Source of the DNA: Leptospira biflexa serovar Patoc strain 'Patoc 1 (Paris)'
GTDB lineage: Bacteria > Spirochaetota > Leptospiria > Leptospirales > Leptospiraceae
DNA length: 64,000 bases
Reading direction: 5' to 3'
NCBI RefSeq assembly: GCF_000017685.1
Contig: NC_010602.1
Span: 2,249,501 to 2,313,500 of the forward strand
Positions 9,121 to 18,140 of this stretch are shown here, piece after piece; the stretch's first letter is position 1; the number at the start of each line of letters is the position of its first letter. The notes beneath the pieces were generated by a model. The model did no database searches, was not told where the DNA came from, and saw only the letters and a program-made list of their open reading frames with translations. The translations under genes were made by a program, and so were the position numbers.

Positions 9121-9147
9121 AGCAAAAAAGGTATCAAAATAAACGTC

Positions 9148-9311
9148 GCATAACAGCAACTAACCGCTTCGCTTCGGGACGAGCCCTCGCTTGGGCTGCG
9201 CCACATAGGCTTCTGGCACTCCCCTTGCATCCGCAAGTGTCGTGGCCAGTCCCTAACGTCCCGTTCCGGGACTCAGGGCCAGCCTACGTCGGTTAGTCTA
9301 GTTCGTTAATT
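9148..9311 (+). repeat. attC-like site 6
   Basis: Left box GCATAAC; right box GTTAATT belongs to the ORF-less cassette that follows. Inner stem ACTAACCG with CGGTTAGT; third stem ATAGGCT with AGCCTA. Confidence 0.85.
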
Positions 9312-9621
9312 GCAATGTCCAAAAAGGTTTTAAGAGAATCTTTTTAGTGTAATTTTCGCTGGCTCTTCTTTTCGCGCTTTTAAGAAAGAGAAGAGAAAGA
9401 CAAAAGAGATTCATTTGAAGAGAAGAAAAGATAAGAAAGCGCTTCAATTCAATATTGTCTTTCTCAAATTTCTATTTGGTACAATTATAAGATCACAGTT
9501 CTGTTTAAGAAAGTTTAATTTACTTTTCCAGCGAAATGAATGATTTTAAGAGAAGAGACGCTCGGAATGTTTTGGACTTCTTACTTTCTTACTTACAAGA
9601 TATACTATTATTGGACACAGC
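9306..9621 (+). mobile_element. ORF-less cassette element, copy 1 (cassette 7)
   Basis: This is one of ten dispersed copies of a 307-317 bp body that starts TTAATTGCAATGTCC and ends GGACACAGCAATTAAC. It has an oligo-A/oligo-T stem at its left end, a CTTTCTT/AAGAAAG-type stem, paired GAGAAAGACAA and TTGTCTTTCTC blocks, and an extended -10-like TGGTACAAT. The small ORF starting in the left arm stops after ten codons in this copy, so coding is unlikely. It may be a promoter or structured-RNA cassette for the gene at 9833. Confidence 0.8.
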
Positions 9622-9786
9622 AATTAACATCGGCTAACCACTTCGCTTCGGGTCTTACGCCCTCGCTCGGCCTACGGCACATAGGCTTTCTGTCACTCGT
9701 TTGCAGTCGCAAACTACGTGCCAGCCCCAAACGTCCCGGTCCGGGACTCAGGGTCAGCCTACGTCGGTTAGCCTAGTTCGTTATGC
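9622..9786 (+). repeat. attC-like site 7
   Basis: Left box AATTAAC, right box GTTATGC. Inner stem CGGCTAACC with GGTTAGCC; third stem ATAGGCT with AGCCTA. This core subtype follows every ORF-less cassette. Confidence 0.85.
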
Positions 9787-9832
9787 GTAATTGCCCAGAT
9801 AAAATTTATAATAGAAATTTTGGAGATTAAAA

Positions 9833-10441
9833 ATGGGAATTTTCTCAAATATATTTAAAAGCAATAAATCAAAATACAAAACGTATTTCGTAACTGCTCA
9901 ACTAAATCATTTATTAATGCCATTAGATAGAGGAGATATTTATGAAGATCCGCTCGATGAAGCTTTAAAAACAGTCAAGCTCGGAGAAGTTGACGGTGGT
10001 GGCACTATGCAGAAAAAAACTGGCGAGATTGATTTCATCGATGTAGAAATAACTCTTTATAACCTGGAAGAAGGAATTCCGTTTCTTATTAAAAAATTAG
10101 AAGAACTTGGTGCTCCGAAATCTTCGATACTTCATATTCAAGACGAATCTAACCCAAAACAGATTGAATTTGGTAAAAAAGAAGGGCTTGCCATTTATCT
10201 CGATGGAGTAAATTTACCGAAAGAAGTTTATGAAAATTCTGATATAAACGATTTAATTGAAAAATTGAATAACTGTATCATAAATATGGGTACTATGCAA
10301 AGCTATTGGCAAGGTGAAACAGAAACTGCTCTCTATTTCTATGGAGAAAATGCAGAAATGATAAAAAACAATTTTATGCCTATTATAGAAAATTATCCTT
10401 TATGCAAAGGTTGTAGAATAGTTACGATCGCACCAAAATAA
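9833..10441 (+). CDS. Hypothetical protein (cassette 8)
   Basis: This 202-residue soluble protein is not of a family I recognise. It shows EVDGGGTMQKK near residue 55, an alternating strand-helix pattern (IDFIDVEITLYNLEEGIPFLIKK) and a second half with NNCIINMGTM. No signal peptide or membrane segment. GGAG lies 9-10 bases before the ATG. Its position directly after an ORF-less cassette suggests it may use that element's promoter. Confidence 0.65.
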   Translation: MGIFSNIFKSNKSKYKTYFVTAQLNHLLMPLDRGDIYEDPLDEALKTVKLGEVDGGGTMQKKTGEIDFIDVEITLYNLEEGIPFLIKKLEELGAPKSSILHIQDESNPKQIEFGKKEGLAIYLDGVNLPKEVYENSDINDLIEKLNNCIINMGTMQSYWQGETETALYFYGENAEMIKNNFMPIIENYPLCKGCRIVTIAPK

Positions 10442-10466
10442 CTTTATCGATCAAGTGGGCAACTAC

Positions 10467-10628
10467 GCATAACAGCGACTTACCGCTACGCTTCGGCACA
10501 AGGCCTCGCTCGGCCTCCGGCAAATTCCCCTTCTGGCATTCGCCTTGCTTACGCAAGCTACATGCCAGTCCCTAACGTCCCGTTGGGACTCAGGGTCGGG
10601 GAACTTCGGTAAGCCTAGTTCGTTATGC
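10467..10628 (+). repeat. attC-like site 8
   Basis: Boxes GCATAAC and GTTATGC. Inner stem GACTTACCG with CGGTAAGCC; third stem TTCCCC with GGGGAA. The arm GGGCAACTAC pairs with the start of cassette 8 at 9787-9796. Confidence 0.85.
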
Positions 10629-10661
10629 GACATTTATTTAAATTTATCTTGAAGGAAAAAA

Positions 10662-11495
10662 TTGGAATTTGAAATTTCACCAGTTAAACTTTCTCAATTA
10701 ATTTTCTTAATATTACTAATTAATCAGTTTCAAGTAATTGGTGATTGGAATAAAATTAAGGAATTTTCGAAATTATTAATATTACTAAAATTATCAGATA
10801 TTTTGATCAGTGCTTTCTTTGAAATATTAAACTTTTGGCCTTTTATATGGCATTTTGATCAAGGTTTTATCCATTCTCTTAATACTATCCTATTTACATG
10901 GAATGGATTTTCGCAATTTGAAAAAATCGGCCTTTGGAATGTCCTTTTTACATTCCCTAAATTCAATTTAATTTCGGATTTCTTAAGCATTATTCTTGCA
11001 ATTAAATATTTTAAATTTAAAACACTGAATGATGATAAAATTAATCAAAATAAATTTATTTATCCGATTTTTGTTTTTGGTTTGATCTTAAACTTTGGAT
11101 TTATCATTTCAGATTACCAAATTTCTTCTAATTCATCAAATGTAAATATTCCAATCTTAACTAAAGAAATTTTGCAGGAGAATGGATCCACTATAGTCTG
11201 GAATTTTCCATTCTTCTATTTTGTATTCTTTGCTTCAGGAATCATTACATATTATTTGTATTCTAAGAAAGGATCTCTTCAAATCAATCTATTTAAATAT
11301 TCTTTTCTTTCTTATCTCATCTTCCTATTTTTTATTGAATTTCTGAAAAATGAAGTACCTTATTTTACTACTTTTTTAAATAGCTCATTAAAAACAGATG
11401 CAAATCCTAGAACTTCATGGACAGGATTTACTTTTTCTCAAATCCAAGCGCTATTTTTTGGAATTGTTGTATTAATCAGAAGTTATAGAAAATAA
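10662..11495 (+). CDS. Integral membrane protein (cassette 9)
   Basis: This 277-residue protein is dominated by long hydrophobic stretches, consistent with about seven membrane helices (for example near residues 8-25, 85-105, 125-145, 180-200 and 205-225). No catalytic motif is apparent. I keep the TTG start because GAAGGA lies 5 bases upstream and no ATG fits. Function is unknown. It fills its cassette, ending 5 bases before the attC arm. Confidence 0.65.
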   Translation: MEFEISPVKLSQLIFLILLINQFQVIGDWNKIKEFSKLLILLKLSDILISAFFEILNFWPFIWHFDQGFIHSLNTILFTWNGFSQFEKIGLWNVLFTFPKFNLISDFLSIILAIKYFKFKTLNDDKINQNKFIYPIFVFGLILNFGFIISDYQISSNSSNVNIPILTKEILQENGSTIVWNFPFFYFVFFASGIITYYLYSKKGSLQINLFKYSFLSYLIFLFFIEFLKNEVPYFTTFLNSSLKTDANPRTSWTGFTFSQIQALFFGIVVLIRSYRK

Positions 11496-11500
11496 ACGTC

Positions 11501-11663
11501 GCATAACAGCGACTTACCGCTACGCTTCGGCACAAGGCCTCGCTCGGGCTACGCCAAATTGTCCTCCTGGCATTCGCCTTGCGTTCGCAAGCTACATGCC
11601 AGTCCCTAACGTCCCGTCCGGGACTCAGGGTCGGACAACTTCGGTAAGTCTAGTTCGTTAATT
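11501..11663 (+). repeat. attC-like site 9
   Basis: Left box GCATAAC, right box GTTAATT. Inner stem GACTTACCG with CGGTAAGTC; third stem TTGTCC with GGACAA, a compensated version of the common TTCCCC/GGGGAA. Confidence 0.85.
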
Positions 11664-11974
11664 GCAATGTCCAAAAAGGATTGAAGAGAATCTTTTTTAT
11701 GTTATTTTCGCTGGCTCTTTCTTTTCGCGCCTTTAAGAAAGAGAAGAGAAAGACAAAAGAGATTCATTTGAAGAGAAAAAGAGATAAGAAAGCGCTTCAA
11801 TTCGATACCGTCTTTCTCTAATTTTTAATTGCTACAATAATTAAATCACAGTTCTGTTTAAGTAAGTTTAATTTATTTTTCCAGCGAAATGAATGATTTT
11901 AAGAGAAGAGACGCTCGGATTGTTTTGGTCTTCTTACTTTCTTACTTACAAGATATACTATTATTGGACACTGC
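11658..11974 (+). mobile_element. ORF-less cassette element, copy 2 (cassette 10)
   Basis: The 317 bp body has the same arms and paired blocks as the other copies. The short left-arm ORF stops after five codons here. The extended -10 is TGCTACAAT, so the motif is kept despite a spacer change. It stands upstream of the AAA ATPase cassette 11. Confidence 0.8.
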
Positions 11975-12138
11975 AATTAACATCGGCTAACCACTTCGCT
12001 TCGGGTCTTCGCCCTCGCTCGGCCTACGGCACATAGGCTTTCTGTCACTCGTTTGCAGTCGCAAACTACGTGCCAGCCCCTAACGTCCCGGTCCGGGACT
12101 CAGGGTCAGCCTACGTCGGTTAGCCTAGTTCGTTATGC
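11975..12138 (+). repeat. attC-like site 10
   Basis: Boxes AATTAAC and GTTATGC; inner stem CGGCTAACC with GGTTAGCC; third stem ATAGGCT with AGCCTA. Confidence 0.85.
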
Positions 12139-12171
12139 GCAAGCCGGAAAAAAATATTTTAGGAAAAATAA

Positions 12172-13635
12172 ATGACTTCAGAAGTTAACCAAGTTAAAAA
12201 CCAATTTTCAAGCAATCCTCACCTATGGCCTCAGTTTCTAGAATCAATTAAAATATCTGGGCTACATGGATTTAATGGGGAAGAGATTTATTTCAGATTT
12301 CCAATCTGTGCCATTGTAGGCGAAAATGGGATGGGTAAAAGTACCATCCTAAAAAGTTTAGCTTGTGCTTATCAATCAAGTGATGTTACGAATATACCTA
12401 CTTATTATCCGTCAACTTTTTTTCCGGAAACTAAATGGGATACCTTTCCAAATGTAGAACTCGAATATAAGATTAGAAATGGTACAAACAGTGTGAATTT
12501 TAAAGCGAAAAAAAGTCAACGCTGGCGTTTTTCAGGAACAAAAAGAACAAGAAATGTTATTATTTTGGATGTATCTCGAGTACTACCTCTAGATTCCACA
12601 AGGGGATATACTCGATTAATAAATACAGCTTTAACAGAAATTAGTTCCAGTCAAATATCGGATGAATATAGAAGCCATCTTTCATACATTTTAAACCGTA
12701 ATTATACCAATGCCCGATTTAGCAAAACTAATCAAGACGATACTAGAGAAGTTGGTATATTGGCAAGACAATATGGAGAGGTTTCACAATTCCACCAAGG
12801 CGCCGGCGAAGATGCTACACTGGATTTAATAAAAGTATTAGATACCATTCCAAATAATTCATTAGTTTTAATTGATGAAGTAGAAGCCTCATTACATCCG
12901 AAAGCACAGCGTAGATTGATAGAATTATTAATAAAATTAACGAGAACTAAAAGACTTCAAATTATCGTAACGACACATAGTCCTTACATACTCGCCGAAA
13001 TACCAGCAGAAGGAAGGTTGCTAGTATTAGATTCGCAAAATAGAAAAGAAATTATTCCAGGAATTTCAGTTAACTTTGCTTTATCCCAAATGGATGAAAA
13101 CGATCACCCAGATCTATATATTTTTACAGAAGACATGGAAGCTGCTACTATAGTTTACGAGATAATAAAAAAACATGACAATTCATCAACTATTTTACGG
13201 AGAGTATTAGCTAAACCAGTTGGTCCTAGTAATGTTGTAGAAATTTTAGGAACATTAAAAGTAGAAGGACGGCTCCCATATATGTCCTTATCAGTATTAG
13301 ATGCGGATAAACCTACTTCAAATGGATGTATTAAACTTCCGGGTAACTTAGCCCCAGAACGACAAATCTATAAAGATTTAAAATCCAACAATTGGAATGA
13401 ATTGGAAAATAGATTCAATGTTGGTCCAGGAATTCTATACTCAATATTAGATGAGGCAATTCTCTTACCAAATCATCATGATTGGAATGAATTCGTTGGA
13501 AATAAACTAAAAAAAAGCAAGTCCCATGTTTGGGAGATCTTAGTAAATCAATGGGTTAATACTTGCTTAACTCAAAATGAAATTGATAACTTTAATGAAT
13601 TGATATGTAATGAATTAATTCCAGCCAGCGCATAA
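12172..13635 (+). CDS. AAA ATPase of the OLD/RecF-like group (cassette 11)
   Basis: This 487-residue protein has Walker A GENGMGKST (residues 50-58), a signature-like FHQGAGEDATL, Walker B LVLIDEVEASLHP around 231-243, and TTHSPYILAE near 267. The C-terminal ~200 residues contain IFTEDMEAATIVYEII and LSVLDADKP, suggestive of a degenerate Toprim-like domain. ATPases of this type are common in anti-phage systems, usually as DNA-end sensors; that role is an inference. The stop codon TAA is supplied by the attC left box (GCA TAA C). Confidence 0.75.
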   Translation: MTSEVNQVKNQFSSNPHLWPQFLESIKISGLHGFNGEEIYFRFPICAIVGENGMGKSTILKSLACAYQSSDVTNIPTYYPSTFFPETKWDTFPNVELEYKIRNGTNSVNFKAKKSQRWRFSGTKRTRNVIILDVSRVLPLDSTRGYTRLINTALTEISSSQISDEYRSHLSYILNRNYTNARFSKTNQDDTREVGILARQYGEVSQFHQGAGEDATLDLIKVLDTIPNNSLVLIDEVEASLHPKAQRRLIELLIKLTRTKRLQIIVTTHSPYILAEIPAEGRLLVLDSQNRKEIIPGISVNFALSQMDENDHPDLYIFTEDMEAATIVYEIIKKHDNSSTILRRVLAKPVGPSNVVEILGTLKVEGRLPYMSLSVLDADKPTSNGCIKLPGNLAPERQIYKDLKSNNWNELENRFNVGPGILYSILDEAILLPNHHDWNEFVGNKLKKSKSHVWEILVNQWVNTCLTQNEIDNFNELICNELIPASA

Positions 13636-13791
13636 CAGCGACTTAACGCTACGCTTCGGGACAAGCCCTCGCTCGGGCTACGCCACATTCCTCTTCTGTC
13701 ACTCGCTTGCATACGCAAGCTACGTGCCAGTCCCTAACGTCCCGTTCTGGACTCAGGGTCGAGGAACGTCGTTAAGTCTAGTTCGTTATAC
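13630..13791 (+). repeat. attC-like site 11
   Basis: Boxes GCATAAC and GTTATAC; inner stem GACTTAACG with CGTTAAGTC; third stem TTCCTC with GAGGAA. It overlaps the final codons of the ATPase gene and provides its stop. Confidence 0.85.
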
Positions 13792-13814
13792 GCAATTTTT
13801 GAAAAGGATACAAA

Positions 13815-14483
13815 ATGAAACAAATCATTAGCAAAAAAGATTTAACATATATAATAATCTTTCTAGTCATGGTAAATCTAGTAATATTCACACGTAATTT
13901 CTATCAAAATCAAAAAGTTTTTGAAGCGATTGGATTCCTTTCCTCTGTTGTTTCGATAATACTTTCCGTATTAGCTATTATTTATACATTCTTTCAGAAT
14001 TTCCACTCAAGCACTGCTATAGAACAAATCAATAGCGCTTCTAAAAATTTGTCTGAAATTTCTACAAAAATAAAAGATGCAATGAGCAGTTTTGAAAAAG
14101 TTTCTGATAACCTAAACTCAGATCTTGAAATAAAATTTTCTGGAGTAAAGAAAGACTTTGGGGATATAACACGGGATTTAATAAACGATATTTACAAGAA
14201 GACCTCCGAAGAAAGAAAAGAACCCGTACATATCATAAAGGCAGACCATAAAAACATAATATTAAATTTAATTAATTATAACAAAAATTATACTTTGAAA
14301 AATGTGCTAATCGAAATCGATAAATTTTCAAAGAAAGAACTCATTACAATCACGGATTTAATTATAATTATAAACTCATTAAATATATTTAATGAAGCGG
14401 AGAAAGATGTAAATGCCGAGATAAACCTAGGATACTTTTTCTTTTTAATGGATGGATATATTAAGCATATTAGATATTTATGA
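13815..14483 (+). CDS. Membrane-anchored coiled-coil protein (cassette 12)
   Basis: Two hydrophobic segments lie near residues 10-27 and 40-65. A long polar region follows with heptad-like spacing (INSASKNLSEISTKIKDAM, SFEKVSDNLNS), consistent with a coiled coil. The C-terminal third is helical. No family is recognised. GAAAAGGA precedes the ATG. After the stop, another frame stays open for 24 codons, so a late frameshift is possible but unproven. Confidence 0.6.
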   Translation: MKQIISKKDLTYIIIFLVMVNLVIFTRNFYQNQKVFEAIGFLSSVVSIILSVLAIIYTFFQNFHSSTAIEQINSASKNLSEISTKIKDAMSSFEKVSDNLNSDLEIKFSGVKKDFGDITRDLINDIYKKTSEERKEPVHIIKADHKNIILNLINYNKNYTLKNVLIEIDKFSKKELITITDLIIIINSLNIFNEAEKDVNAEINLGYFFFLMDGYIKHIRYL

Positions 14484-14566
14484 ATTTACTAAAGTAGAAA
14501 AAGGATTTAAAATCAAAAAAGGAAACAACGATATTTCAGATATATTAATTTAAAATCAAAAACTGC

Positions 14567-14728
14567 GTATAACAGCGACTTACCGCTACGCTTCGGCACA
14601 AGGCCTCGCTCGGCCTGCGGCAAATTCCCCTTCTGGCATTCGCCTTGCGTTCGCAAGCTCCATGCCAGTCCCTAACGTCCCGTTGGGACTCAGGGTCAGG
14701 GAACTTCGGTAAGTCTAGTTCGTTATAC
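14567..14728 (+). repeat. attC-like site 12
   Basis: Boxes GTATAAC and GTTATAC; inner stem GACTTACCG with CGGTAAGTC; third stem TTCCCC with AGGGAA (one mismatch). Confidence 0.85.
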
Positions 14729-14768
14729 GCTATGCTATAAATATAAACAATAAAAATGGATACATACT

Positions 14769-15479
14769 ATGAATAAGAAATATTTAATTATTTTCTTTAC
14801 TCTAACTACAATACTTTTCTGTAAAAAACCCAATCATAACTCAACTATTAGTAAGGATAAAGAAGAAAGTAAAAATGAATATTCTGAATATAAAAAAAAC
14901 ATCGCTTCAAAATTAATTATAAGAGACAAACCGGATCTTTCTGGAAAACAAATTGGATATCTGAATAAATGTGATCTAGTCAAATTTATATCAGAGGAGG
15001 AAAACATCATTAAAATTGATGATTTAGAGTTCCCTTTCTATAAAATACAAACTCTTGATGGAATTACCGGCTATGCATACGGAGGTTATTTATGGGATAC
15101 TTCCTTAACTCCAGAAAGCGACTTTTATAAATTAAAATATGTTCTTAACAAATCTCCTTTCAATATTCTAGGTAAGTGGAAACAATATCCTGAAGATGAA
15201 AAACAGCTTAATTATTATTATATATTCACAAAAGATACTGTAACTTTGGATTATTATTTTCCTCCAGAAGAAGAAACTGACTTCACACCTAGCCAGGATC
15301 CACATGAATATGCAAAAGGTCCATATACTTACGATGGTTGTTGTGAAATTAATGTTCCATTGATTAGTGGAAAAATTCTTAAATTTAATGTTGTCAAATT
15401 TAAAGGTGAAACTACTCTTATGGCGAATTGTTTTATCTTTGATTCAAAATTAAAGGAAGAATTATCCGATTTGAAATAG
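14769..15479 (+). CDS. SH3-domain lipoprotein (cassette 13)
   Basis: The 236-residue product begins with a lipoprotein signal (hydrophobic run ending ILFCKK, Cys 18). Residues ~45-110 look like a bacterial SH3 domain: LIIRDKPDLSGKQIGYL, then YKIQTLDGITGYAYGGYL. Such domains usually bind cell-wall peptides. The remaining part is rich in aromatic residues and has a CC pair near residue 194. It would be exported and lipid-anchored. Single gene of its cassette. Confidence 0.7.
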   Translation: MNKKYLIIFFTLTTILFCKKPNHNSTISKDKEESKNEYSEYKKNIASKLIIRDKPDLSGKQIGYLNKCDLVKFISEEENIIKIDDLEFPFYKIQTLDGITGYAYGGYLWDTSLTPESDFYKLKYVLNKSPFNILGKWKQYPEDEKQLNYYYIFTKDTVTLDYYFPPEEETDFTPSQDPHEYAKGPYTYDGCCEINVPLISGKILKFNVVKFKGETTLMANCFIFDSKLKEELSDLK

Positions 15480-15485
15480 CACAGC

Positions 15486-15649
15486 GTATAACAGCAACTA
15501 ACCGCTTCGCTTCGGGACGAGCCCTCGCTTGGGCTGCGCCACATAGGCTTCTGGCACTCCCCTTGCCTTCGCAAGTGTCGTTCCAGTCCCTAACGTCCCG
15601 TTTCCGGGACTCAGGGCCAGCCTACGTCGGTTAGTCTAGTTCGTTATGC
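15486..15649 (+). repeat. attC-like site 13
   Basis: Boxes GTATAAC and GTTATGC; inner stem ACTAACCG with CGGTTAGT; third stem ATAGGCT with AGCCTA. Core nearly identical to site 6, although the cassettes are unrelated. Confidence 0.85.
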
Positions 15650-15667
15650 GAAATGTTTTAAAAAAAA

Positions 15668-16336
15668 ATGAAAATGAAAAATATAACAAAATATAAATTT
15701 ATAATCCTATTCTTTATCTTTTCGAATATATTCAGATGTACCATACCTATCCGAGAAATATACCAAGAGGATCTAGTTTTTCTATTTTCAATTCGTGAAT
15801 TATCAAATCTTGAACTTATTAAAAAATTTAACTTGAATAAAAACGAAAGTAATTCTATCGATTACTTCTTATTGTCAAGTGCATACAAAGAAGACACAAA
15901 AATTGACGAAGCCGGAGGATTCCTGATTGAATTAATAGGAAAAGCTCAAATTAGGAAATTCGGAAGCGAGCAAAATTACAAAAGTGCATTTATAATTGAT
16001 ATATTCAAAACCAAAATAGACTCAAGCTATGCTACTTTTGATTTTCTTGTGGCATTCTCAAAACTTGAAACACTTAATTTTAAAGAAAGACTACAAAAAA
16101 TAGAATACAAATTTGATTCGAGATTAAACGAGAAGATAATGGAGCGTGTTTTTTTTGAAACCTATAATGAAACGGAAAGGCAAGAATGCATTTTAATGAT
16201 AAAAAAAGAAATTGAGACAGAATTTTTAGAAAAATATCCAAATGCTATTCCAGATTTTATTTCCCAAAATTTGTATTATACAATATATAATAGGCAGTTA
16301 CGCTGCTGGTTTCTCAATAAAAAAAATGAACAATAA
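15668..16336 (+). CDS. Putative lipoprotein, paralogue of next gene (cassette 14)
   Basis: This 222-residue protein has a hydrophobic signal ending NIFRCTIPIRE, with Cys as probable lipid site. The segment after it (IREIYQEDLVFLFSIRELSN) aligns with the downstream gene (IREKYWDDTVFIYYYRSLRN), so the two are tandem paralogues. No catalytic motif is visible. It overlaps the next gene by 11 bases, indicating translational coupling. Confidence 0.65.
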   Translation: MKMKNITKYKFIILFFIFSNIFRCTIPIREIYQEDLVFLFSIRELSNLELIKKFNLNKNESNSIDYFLLSSAYKEDTKIDEAGGFLIELIGKAQIRKFGSEQNYKSAFIIDIFKTKIDSSYATFDFLVAFSKLETLNFKERLQKIEYKFDSRLNEKIMERVFFETYNETERQECILMIKKEIETEFLEKYPNAIPDFISQNLYYTIYNRQLRCWFLNKKNEQ

Positions 16337-16967
16337 AAATATTAGTTTATTTATAATAGCGACAATAAGCTTAAATTGTTTCCTTTCATCTATTCGAGAA
16401 AAATATTGGGATGATACGGTCTTCATCTATTATTATCGAAGCCTGAGGAATGAAGAATTATATAATAGATATAGAATAAAGAATGATGACAATCTATCAA
16501 ATAAATACGGAATACTAACTTTAACCAAGAGAAAATTAAAAAAAAATTTAAAAAATGAATCTGACATTTATAATTTTGCAGTTCGCTATTTTGTCAAAAA
16601 AACTGTTGTAGAAGAAAATTTCAATGGTAGCATTATTTTAAATACATTCAAGTATGAAAACAAATCGCTTGAAAATTCTACTGATATATTAATAGTGTTT
16701 ACAAAGTCAGATCCAGAGATACTTTTAAATAATCTCAAACTAAATAATGCAAATCATCTTGCAAATAACAGAACACCTTTGGTATTAAACAAAAATTATT
16801 TAGATAATTTGAATTTAGACGACATCAATAATTGTTTAGAATCTATTAAACTAAAAACAAAATCTGAATATAAAGATTCTCAACAAGACCAAGTGCAAGA
16901 TGGAAAACCACTTTTTTTAGATTTGAAAGTATACGAAAATCAGAGTTCTTGCATTCCAAATTCCTAA
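16326..16967 (+). CDS. Putative lipoprotein, tandem paralogue (cassette 14)
   Basis: I choose ATG 16326, which gives a short signal ending SLNCFLSS, over the upstream ATG at 16242 that lies inside the previous gene. The mature part repeats the IRE-x-Y-x-D-D/E pattern of the preceding protein and ends with a Cys near the C-terminus. 213 residues, exported, function unknown. Second gene in a coupled pair within one cassette. Confidence 0.65.
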   Translation: MNNKNISLFIIATISLNCFLSSIREKYWDDTVFIYYYRSLRNEELYNRYRIKNDDNLSNKYGILTLTKRKLKKNLKNESDIYNFAVRYFVKKTVVEENFNGSIILNTFKYENKSLENSTDILIVFTKSDPEILLNNLKLNNANHLANNRTPLVLNKNYLDNLNLDDINNCLESIKLKTKSEYKDSQQDQVQDGKPLFLDLKVYENQSSCIPNS

Positions 16968-17009
16968 ATAGCTTTATTATCAAAACCAAGAACAATATAA
17001 AAAAACTTC

Positions 17010-17170
17010 GCATAACAGCAACTTACCGCTACGCTTCGGCACAAGGCCTCGCTCGGCCTCCGGCAAATTCCCTTTCTGTCACTCGTTTGCATCCGCAAAC
17101 TACGTGCCAGTCCCTAACGTCCCTTCGGGACTCAGGGCCAGGGAACTTCGGTAAGTCTAGTTCGTTATAC
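17010..17170 (+). repeat. attC-like site 14
   Basis: Boxes GCATAAC and GTTATAC; inner stem ACTTACCG with CGGTAAGT; third stem TTCCCT with AGGGAA. Core almost identical to site 41. Confidence 0.85.
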
Positions 17171-17190
17171 GCAATAATTTCAAAAAAAAA

Positions 17191-17919
17191 ATGATTAAAA
17201 AAATCAGAATATTGACTATACCTATTTTACTTATATTTTCCTCGCCGCTTCTTCCAAATGATGTTGAGAGAAAAAAATATCACTTCCTAATATCCCCTTG
17301 GATTATTAATACTACTTTTGAAAAACCATCCAGAGAATTAGACAGTTCTGTTAACTTACAATTTCTATATGGATTAACTAATAATCTCTATCTTGGAGTA
17401 ACTTATGGAATTGGTAAAAATGGGGATAAAAGTCTAGAGTCTTTTCCATCTAGTTCTTATTTTACCAGTAGAATTTATCAATTTTCTACTTCGAAAAATT
17501 CTGAAACTTTTACATTAAATCTTCAATATTTTATTTGGAAATTTGTGTATACAAGTTTCAATATTGGAATCGAAAAAGGCTTTTCTGTCGAAAGAAATAA
17601 TTTAGCAATTATTCGAGCTAATAATATAACTCCACAACCATTTTCAATGAAAACTATTTTTGACGATAGAACCTTCAGTTCAATTGGAATTGGATTTAGG
17701 CATGAATTAAGTTCTTCCATTTTAATTGCATTCGAATATCAACGTGGCTATATTGAAGCTGGAAAAGTTAATCAACATTTTACTTACAATCCTGATTACT
17801 ATGTTAATAACTTACCTTATATGCTAGAAAATTTTTACTTAAATAACATTCTTAATGATACATCTTTGAAAAATTCGTTATATCAACAATTTTATCTTTC
17901 AGCGGGTTTTGCACTTTGA
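17191..17919 (+). CDS. Outer-membrane beta-barrel-like protein (cassette 15)
   Basis: The 242-residue product has a cleavable signal-like N-terminus (KIRILTIPILLIFSSPLLPN) with no Cys. It then shows alternating amphipathic strands such as LQFLYGLTNNLYLGVTYGIG, FTLNLQYFIWKFVYTSFNIG and SSIGIGFRHELSSSILIAFEYQRG. It ends with FYLSAGFAL, a terminal aromatic pattern typical of barrel proteins. Probably an outer-membrane protein of small size; function is unknown. Confidence 0.65.
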   Translation: MIKKIRILTIPILLIFSSPLLPNDVERKKYHFLISPWIINTTFEKPSRELDSSVNLQFLYGLTNNLYLGVTYGIGKNGDKSLESFPSSSYFTSRIYQFSTSKNSETFTLNLQYFIWKFVYTSFNIGIEKGFSVERNNLAIIRANNITPQPFSMKTIFDDRTFSSIGIGFRHELSSSILIAFEYQRGYIEAGKVNQHFTYNPDYYVNNLPYMLENFYLNNILNDTSLKNSLYQQFYLSAGFAL

Positions 17920-17940
17920 TACTATTAATGAAATTACTGC

Positions 17941-18105
17941 GTATAACAGCGACTTACCGCTACGCTTCGGCACGAGGCCTCGCTCGGCCTACGGCAAATT
18001 GTCCTCCTGTCACTCGTTTGCATCCGCAAACTACGCGCCAGTCCCTAACGTCCCGTTCCACGGGACTCAGGGTCGGACAACTTCGGTAAGTCTAGTTCGT
18101 TATAC
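17941..18105 (+). repeat. attC-like site 15
   Basis: Boxes GTATAAC and GTTATAC; inner stem GACTTACCG with CGGTAAGTC; third stem TTGTCC with GGACAA. The core between the boxes is the same as that of site 24, after an unrelated cassette. Confidence 0.85.
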
Positions 18106-18140
18106 GAAATGCCAAAACATCAATACTTTAACAAATAAAT

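Noticed and set aside
9540..9776. ORF of 78 codons (and matching 63-codon ORFs at 31344, 42850, 45034 and 61322) across the end of the ORF-less cassette and its attC site
   Set aside because: It reads through the recombination arm and GC-rich hairpin core, has no ribosome site, and its length differs between copies. Its conservation is explained by conserved DNA structure.
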